NCBI RefSeq assembly: GCF_900637295.1
Contig: NZ_LR134363.1
Coordinates: 1,116,001-1,180,000, forward strand
Reading direction: 5' to 3'
Length of the DNA: 64,000 nt
Source: Actinomyces slackii
GTDB lineage: Bacteria; Actinomycetota; Actinomycetes; Actinomycetales; Actinomycetaceae
In this document: piece by piece, positions 62,179-64,000 of the stretch
Layout of the letters: every line of letters begins with the position of its first letter
Position numbering within the stretch: position 1 is the first letter of the stretch
The notes under the pieces: generated by a model
The model's database searches: none
What the model saw: the letters and a program-made list of their open reading frames with translations, nothing else
Told to the model about the DNA's origin: nothing
Program-made: the position numbers and the translations under genes

Positions 62179-64000
62179 TGAGTCCTTCACGCCCGTCCCG
62201 TGCCGGCTCCGCCCGGCTGCGACCCGACGACGTCGGCAACCGCATCCTGACAGCCGGAGGGCGCCTGGAGCCGGTCATCGCCGCCGCGATCCTGTGCGTG
62301 GCGTGGTGGGCGGCCATCGAGGCGCTGGAGCCGATCGTCGCCCCCGGGGCCTGGCAGCTCCAGGCGCTGGCAGTGGGGGCTGCCGCCATCATGGTGCCGG
62401 CAGTGGGTCGCAGCCTGTGGCCCCGCCACCCGCTGGCCGCCCTGCTGGTGGGCCTGGCGGCCGCTGGCGCCATGGTCCCGCTGACGGGCCTGGGCTCGCC
62501 CTACCCCGAGCTGTGGTGGCACGACCCCCAGGGCCAGGTGGGGGCGCTGCGCGAACTGATCTCGGTGGGGGTCCCGCCCGTGGACTCCTCGGGGGTGCTG
62601 GGCTCGGCCCTGGTGCTGGCCTGCCTGGTCCTGGCCTGGTCCTGCGCGGTGCTGTCGGCCGGGGGCGCCGATGCGGTGGGGATCTCGGGCCTGGTGCCGG
62701 CATCGGTGCTCCTCCTGGTGCCGCTGGTGGTCTCGCGCTCCCCGAGCACGCTCCTGCTGGTGGTGATGGGGGCCTGTCTGCTGGGGCTCATCCTGGCCTG
62801 CGCCCCCGCCCGCCACTGGCCCGCCATGACTCATGACGCCGGTCATGGGCATGGCCCCAGCCGGACGCGCCGCCTGACGGCTCTGGGCCTGGGCGCCCTG
62901 GCGCTGGCGGTGGGCGCCGCCGTGATGGGATCGACCCCAGTGACCCAGGATCATGTGTGGAATCCCCCGGGGGCGGGTGCCGGGGCGGCGGCGCCGGACA
63001 CGAGCCTGTCCCTGTCCGATGACCTGGTGCGCGGGTCGAGTGCCACGGCCTTCAGCTACACCGGGGAGATGGAGCGTGGCACCTCGATGCGCCTGACCCT
63101 GGCCGTGATCTCCTCCCTGGAGGGGCGGACCTGGGAGCCCGACGACGTGCGTGAGCGCTCCTCCGTCGAGGAGCTCCAGAGCGCTGAGGGCCGGGGCGCG
63201 CTGAGCGCGGGGGGAGCGGTCAGCGCCGCGCAGACCAGCGTGGAGGATGCTCGCGGCGCGGTGGAGTCGGTGACCATCGCCTCCCACACGCTGGGCTCGA
63301 CGAACCTGCCCACCCTGCAGTCCACCGCCCTGATCACCGAGCCCGTGGCCGAGCCGGTCTCCCTGCCCCCGGGCGTGGAGGGCAGCAGCCTGGATGCCTC
63401 GCGGTGGTTCTGGATGTCGCGCTCGACGACGGCCACGGGCCTGGGCGTCTCCCTGGAGCCGGGGCAGACCTACACGGCATTGGGCTGGAATGCGGTGGCC
63501 GACGCCGAGGGCCGGCCGACCACGCCCGTCCCCTTCCCGGCGGCCCAGCCCGACCCCGATGCGCTGGAGTCGTACACCGAACTTCCCGAGGACATGCCGG
63601 CGGTGATCGGGCAGCGCGCCCAGGCGGTCGTCGAGCAGGCGGGCGATGATGACGGCGCCCGGGCGGCCGCGCTGGTGGCATGGCTGCGGGGCGGGGCATT
63701 CGTCTACGACGAGTCCGCCCCCTACGACGCCGATGACGCCGGCACCATGGACGTGGTCGCGACCTTCTTGGAGCAGCGGCGCGGCTACTGCGCCCACTAC
63801 GCCTCGGCCTTCACCGCCATGGCCCGATCCCTGGGCATCCCCACGCGTATCGCCATCGGCTACGCCTCCTCCTTCTCCGGGCCGGGGCAGTGGACGGCCG
63901 TCAGCGGCGAGGAGCTCCACGCCTGGCCCGAGGTGTGGTTGGACGGGGTCGGCTGGGTGGCCTTCGAGCCCACGCCCGGTGGTGCGGGTGTGGCGGCTGA
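62178..64000 (+). CDS. Transglutaminase-like membrane protein (TgpA type), 3' end outside the window
   Basis: 607 codons are visible and the frame stays open. About seven membrane helices occur in the first 250 residues, then an outward-facing domain of about 200 residues and the transglutaminase core: RRGYCAHYASAFTAMARSLG with catalytic Cys, IPTRIAIGYAS, EELHAWPEVWLDGVGW with catalytic His, and FEPTP (acidic third residue, Glu in place of the usual Asp). It starts within ATGA of the DUF58 gene. The MoxR-DUF58-TgpA trio is a common unit, linked to envelope processing. Confidence 0.9.
   Translation, partial: MSPSRPSRAGSARLRPDDVGNRILTAGGRLEPVIAAAILCVAWWAAIEALEPIVAPGAWQLQALAVGAAAIMVPAVGRSLWPRHPLAALLVGLAAAGAMVPLTGLGSPYPELWWHDPQGQVGALRELISVGVPPVDSSGVLGSALVLACLVLAWSCAVLSAGGADAVGISGLVPASVLLLVPLVVSRSPSTLLLVVMGACLLGLILACAPARHWPAMTHDAGHGHGPSRTRRLTALGLGALALAVGAAVMGSTPVTQDHVWNPPGAGAGAAAPDTSLSLSDDLVRGSSATAFSYTGEMERGTSMRLTLAVISSLEGRTWEPDDVRERSSVEELQSAEGRGALSAGGAVSAAQTSVEDARGAVESVTIASHTLGSTNLPTLQSTALITEPVAEPVSLPPGVEGSSLDASRWFWMSRSTTATGLGVSLEPGQTYTALGWNAVADAEGRPTTPVPFPAAQPDPDALESYTELPEDMPAVIGQRAQAVVEQAGDDDGARAAALVAWLRGGAFVYDESAPYDADDAGTMDVVATFLEQRRGYCAHYASAFTAMARSLGIPTRIAIGYASSFSGPGQWTAVSGEELHAWPEVWLDGVGWVAFEPTPGGAGVAA

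Noticed and set aside
62826-62851. Third GTCATGAC-type regulatory site
   Set aside because: It lies within the coding region of the transglutaminase gene and lacks the 12-nt spacing.

Overview
The window is high-GC actinobacterial chromosome. Its gene set (PPK-MutT1, Pst system, GlnR-like regulator, LPXTG-type surface protein, ClpC, MoxR-DUF58-transglutaminase) and its mix of leaderless and GGAGG-led starts suggest Actinomyces or a close relative in the Actinomycetales. This is inference: there is no rRNA in the window.

Layout. 1-2.4 kb: the 3' part of a secreted protein gene, a dispersed palindromic repeat, and a NagZ-like lipoprotein. 2.6-2.9 kb: tRNA-Glu, -Asp and -Phe with a terminator. 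3-8 kb: a PadR regulator with its HAAS membrane partner and a palindromic operator, a CPBP protease, and a sensor kinase/response regulator pair. 8.1-13.8 kb: MscS channel, MsrB, EEP hydrolase, EamA exporter, DEAD-box helicase and a 36-residue membrane peptide. 13.8-14.9 kb: a repeat-rich pocket with an orphan Fic antitoxin between two 128-bp MITE-like copies, then tRNA-Lys. 15-26.4 kb: a phosphate block (polyphosphate kinase, MutT1-like Nudix, pstSCAB behind a PHO-like box, PiT with its DUF47 partner, a GlnR-like regulator). 26.5-30.3 kb: a membrane protein, a nitrobindin-fold protein, YgfZ and a phosphopantetheinyl transferase.

30.3-36.6 kb is a plasticity zone: an IS5-like fragment, a nitroreductase, a decayed excisionase/PIN toxin-antitoxin locus (toxin 3' end replaced by an IS1380 fragment), an LPXTG-type surface protein, a complete IS3 element and a degenerate IS3 end. 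36.6-40.5 kb is a coupled operon of a fused ABC exporter, a histidine kinase and a LuxR-type regulator. 40.6-45 kb holds DUF2516, D-Tyr-tRNA deacylase, a macrodomain protein and clpC.

45.3-50.3 kb is a translationally coupled three-gene cluster of a PelG-like flippase, a PelF-like glycosyltransferase and a GHL15-type glycoside hydrolase, read as a compact Pel-like exopolysaccharide locus without PelD, PelE or PelA. 50.9-53.7 kb carries a secreted S1 protease, a membrane-anchored partner, and a second protease copy reduced to signal plus pro-region. 54.3-57 kb is pyruvate phosphate dikinase. 57.2-59.3 kb is a lipoprotein gene split by an ISL3 element with an exact 8-bp target duplication. The window ends in a MoxR/DUF58/transglutaminase operon that runs off the edge.

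The most notable structural signals are three copies of a 61-bp palindromic element, the MITE-like pair around the orphan antitoxin, the repeated pattern of a -10 hexamer 6-7 nt before the start codon, and the protease duplication with loss of the catalytic domain.
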